A stretch of DNA of 5,860 bases, from NCBI GenBank assembly GCA_964572065.1, contig CAZNER010000112.1, positions 1 to 5,860 of the forward strand. The letters run 5' to 3'. Positions 5,538 through 5,860 of the stretch are shown one piece after another; position 1 is the first letter of the stretch, and each line of letters opens with the position of its first letter. The notes beneath the pieces are model-generated. The model searched no databases. It saw only the letters and a program-made list of their open reading frames with translations, and had not been told where the DNA came from. A program made the translations under genes and the position numbers. This DNA is from CAZNER01 sp964572065 (GTDB lineage: Bacteria; Patescibacteriota; Dojkabacteria; JAHIVN01).

Positions 5538-5860
5538 TAACCTCTCCTTGCTGATTTAATTATCTGTATGACTTTAAACATATTATTATACATTGTATGG
5601 TCCCCTGCTTTTCCTGATAAATAAATAGGATTAGCAAGAAACTCTAACATATCAGAATACATTCTTCCTTGACCTATTGTTTTAGAAATCTTTAGCTTCC
5701 ACGCCATAAAACCAGCGACTGCTAGTCTTATCTTTTCAGCTGGTAGCTTTATGTCATCATATAATTTAACACTTTTCTTCCAATCACCATATAATAAAGT
5801 TTTACAAAGCTCTATTACCTGCGGGTCTTCCTCATCTATCAAAACTCCTGTTATTTGTTT
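5537..5860 (-). CDS. C-terminal part of a probable clamp-loader AAA+ subunit, 5' end outside the window
   Basis: The frame is open to the right edge and gives 107 residues before TAA (5539-5537). A TTG at 5842 could be proposed as a start, but AGGAG there is only about two bases away and the frame continues upstream as KQITGV, so I read it as the tail of a longer gene. The segment ITGVLIDEEDPQ followed by LCKTLLYGDWKKSVKLYDDI resembles the junction and first helices of domain III (the collar) of RFC/DnaX-type clamp loaders, where an ITG-type start and a helix with a GDxxxA/S pattern are typical. The remainder (EKIRLAVAGFMAWKLKIS, and AGDHTMYNNMFKVIQII) is consistent with an all-helical bundle. 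No Walker or arginine-finger motif is visible because the ATPase part would lie outside. Position directly upstream of the polymerase, with a TAATG overlap, fits a replisome role. The coding call is firm; the function is tentative. Confidence 0.6.
   Translation of the reverse strand, partial: KQITGVLIDEEDPQVIELCKTLLYGDWKKSVKLYDDIKLPAEKIRLAVAGFMAWKLKISKTIGQGRMYSDMLEFLANPIYLSGKAGDHTMYNNMFKVIQIIKSARRG
5541..5549 (-). promoter_or_regulatory. Ribosome-binding site of the DNA polymerase gene
   Basis: Minus-strand AAGGAGAGG ends three bases before the ATG at 5537; its AGGAG core is six bases away. It favours this start over the in-frame ATG at residue 12, and it lies inside the upstream gene's last codons. 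Confidence 0.8.

Noticed and set aside
5840..5842. TTG as the true start of the right-edge gene
   Set aside because: The nearby AGGAG is only about two bases away, the frame stays open to the window end, and the residues before it (KQITGV) fit the clamp-loader domain boundary.

Overview
The window is a compact, AT-rich, single-strand block of DNA replication and nucleotide-metabolism genes. All seven genes lie on the minus strand and are read from right (5860) to left (1). The gene content and packing point to a tailed bacteriophage or a phage-derived segment. It has a family A DNA polymerase with proofreading but no 5'-3' exonuclease domain, a dUTPase, a vitamin B12-dependent ribonucleotide reductase, a deoxynucleotidase-like HAD protein and RNase HII, with almost no intergenic DNA. 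Low GC, strong GGAGG ribosome-binding sites and AGA/ATA-rich codons would suit a low-GC bacterial host such as a Firmicute, but no structural, lysis or integration gene is present to confirm phage identity, host or lifestyle.

Layout in transcription order: (1) 5860-5537, the 3' end of a gene that enters from outside the window and resembles the C-terminal helical domain of a clamp-loader AAA+ subunit (tentative); (2) 5537-3624, DNA polymerase I-type replicase with an unusual C-terminal zinc-ribbon-like tail; (3) 3624-3172, dUTPase; (4) 3154-1586, class II ribonucleotide reductase, interrupted by exactly 100 Ns; (5) 1576-977, HAD-family 5'(3')-deoxyribonucleotidase-like protein; (6) 964-572, an unrecognised basic protein with four cysteines and a charged helix; (7) 588-1, RNase HII, running off the left edge. 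Two junctions are TAATG stop/start overlaps, one is a 17-nt overlap, and the rest are gaps of 9, 12 and 17 nt, so the block looks like one translationally coupled operon. No promoter, terminator, tRNA, repeat array or mobile element is visible, and no gene-free stretch exceeds about 20 bases.

Functionally, the reductase makes deoxynucleotides, the dUTPase removes dUTP and yields dUMP, and the nucleotidase probably trims particular deoxynucleoside monophosphates. The polymerase copies DNA, possibly tethered by a sliding clamp loaded by the upstream gene product, and RNase HII removes ribonucleotides or RNA primers that the polymerase cannot remove itself. I see no wholly novel system. The points most worth checking are the polymerase tail and its possible clamp-binding peptide, the unrecognised four-cysteine protein, the GRG-to-GYG change in RNase HII, and what lies in the reductase gap.
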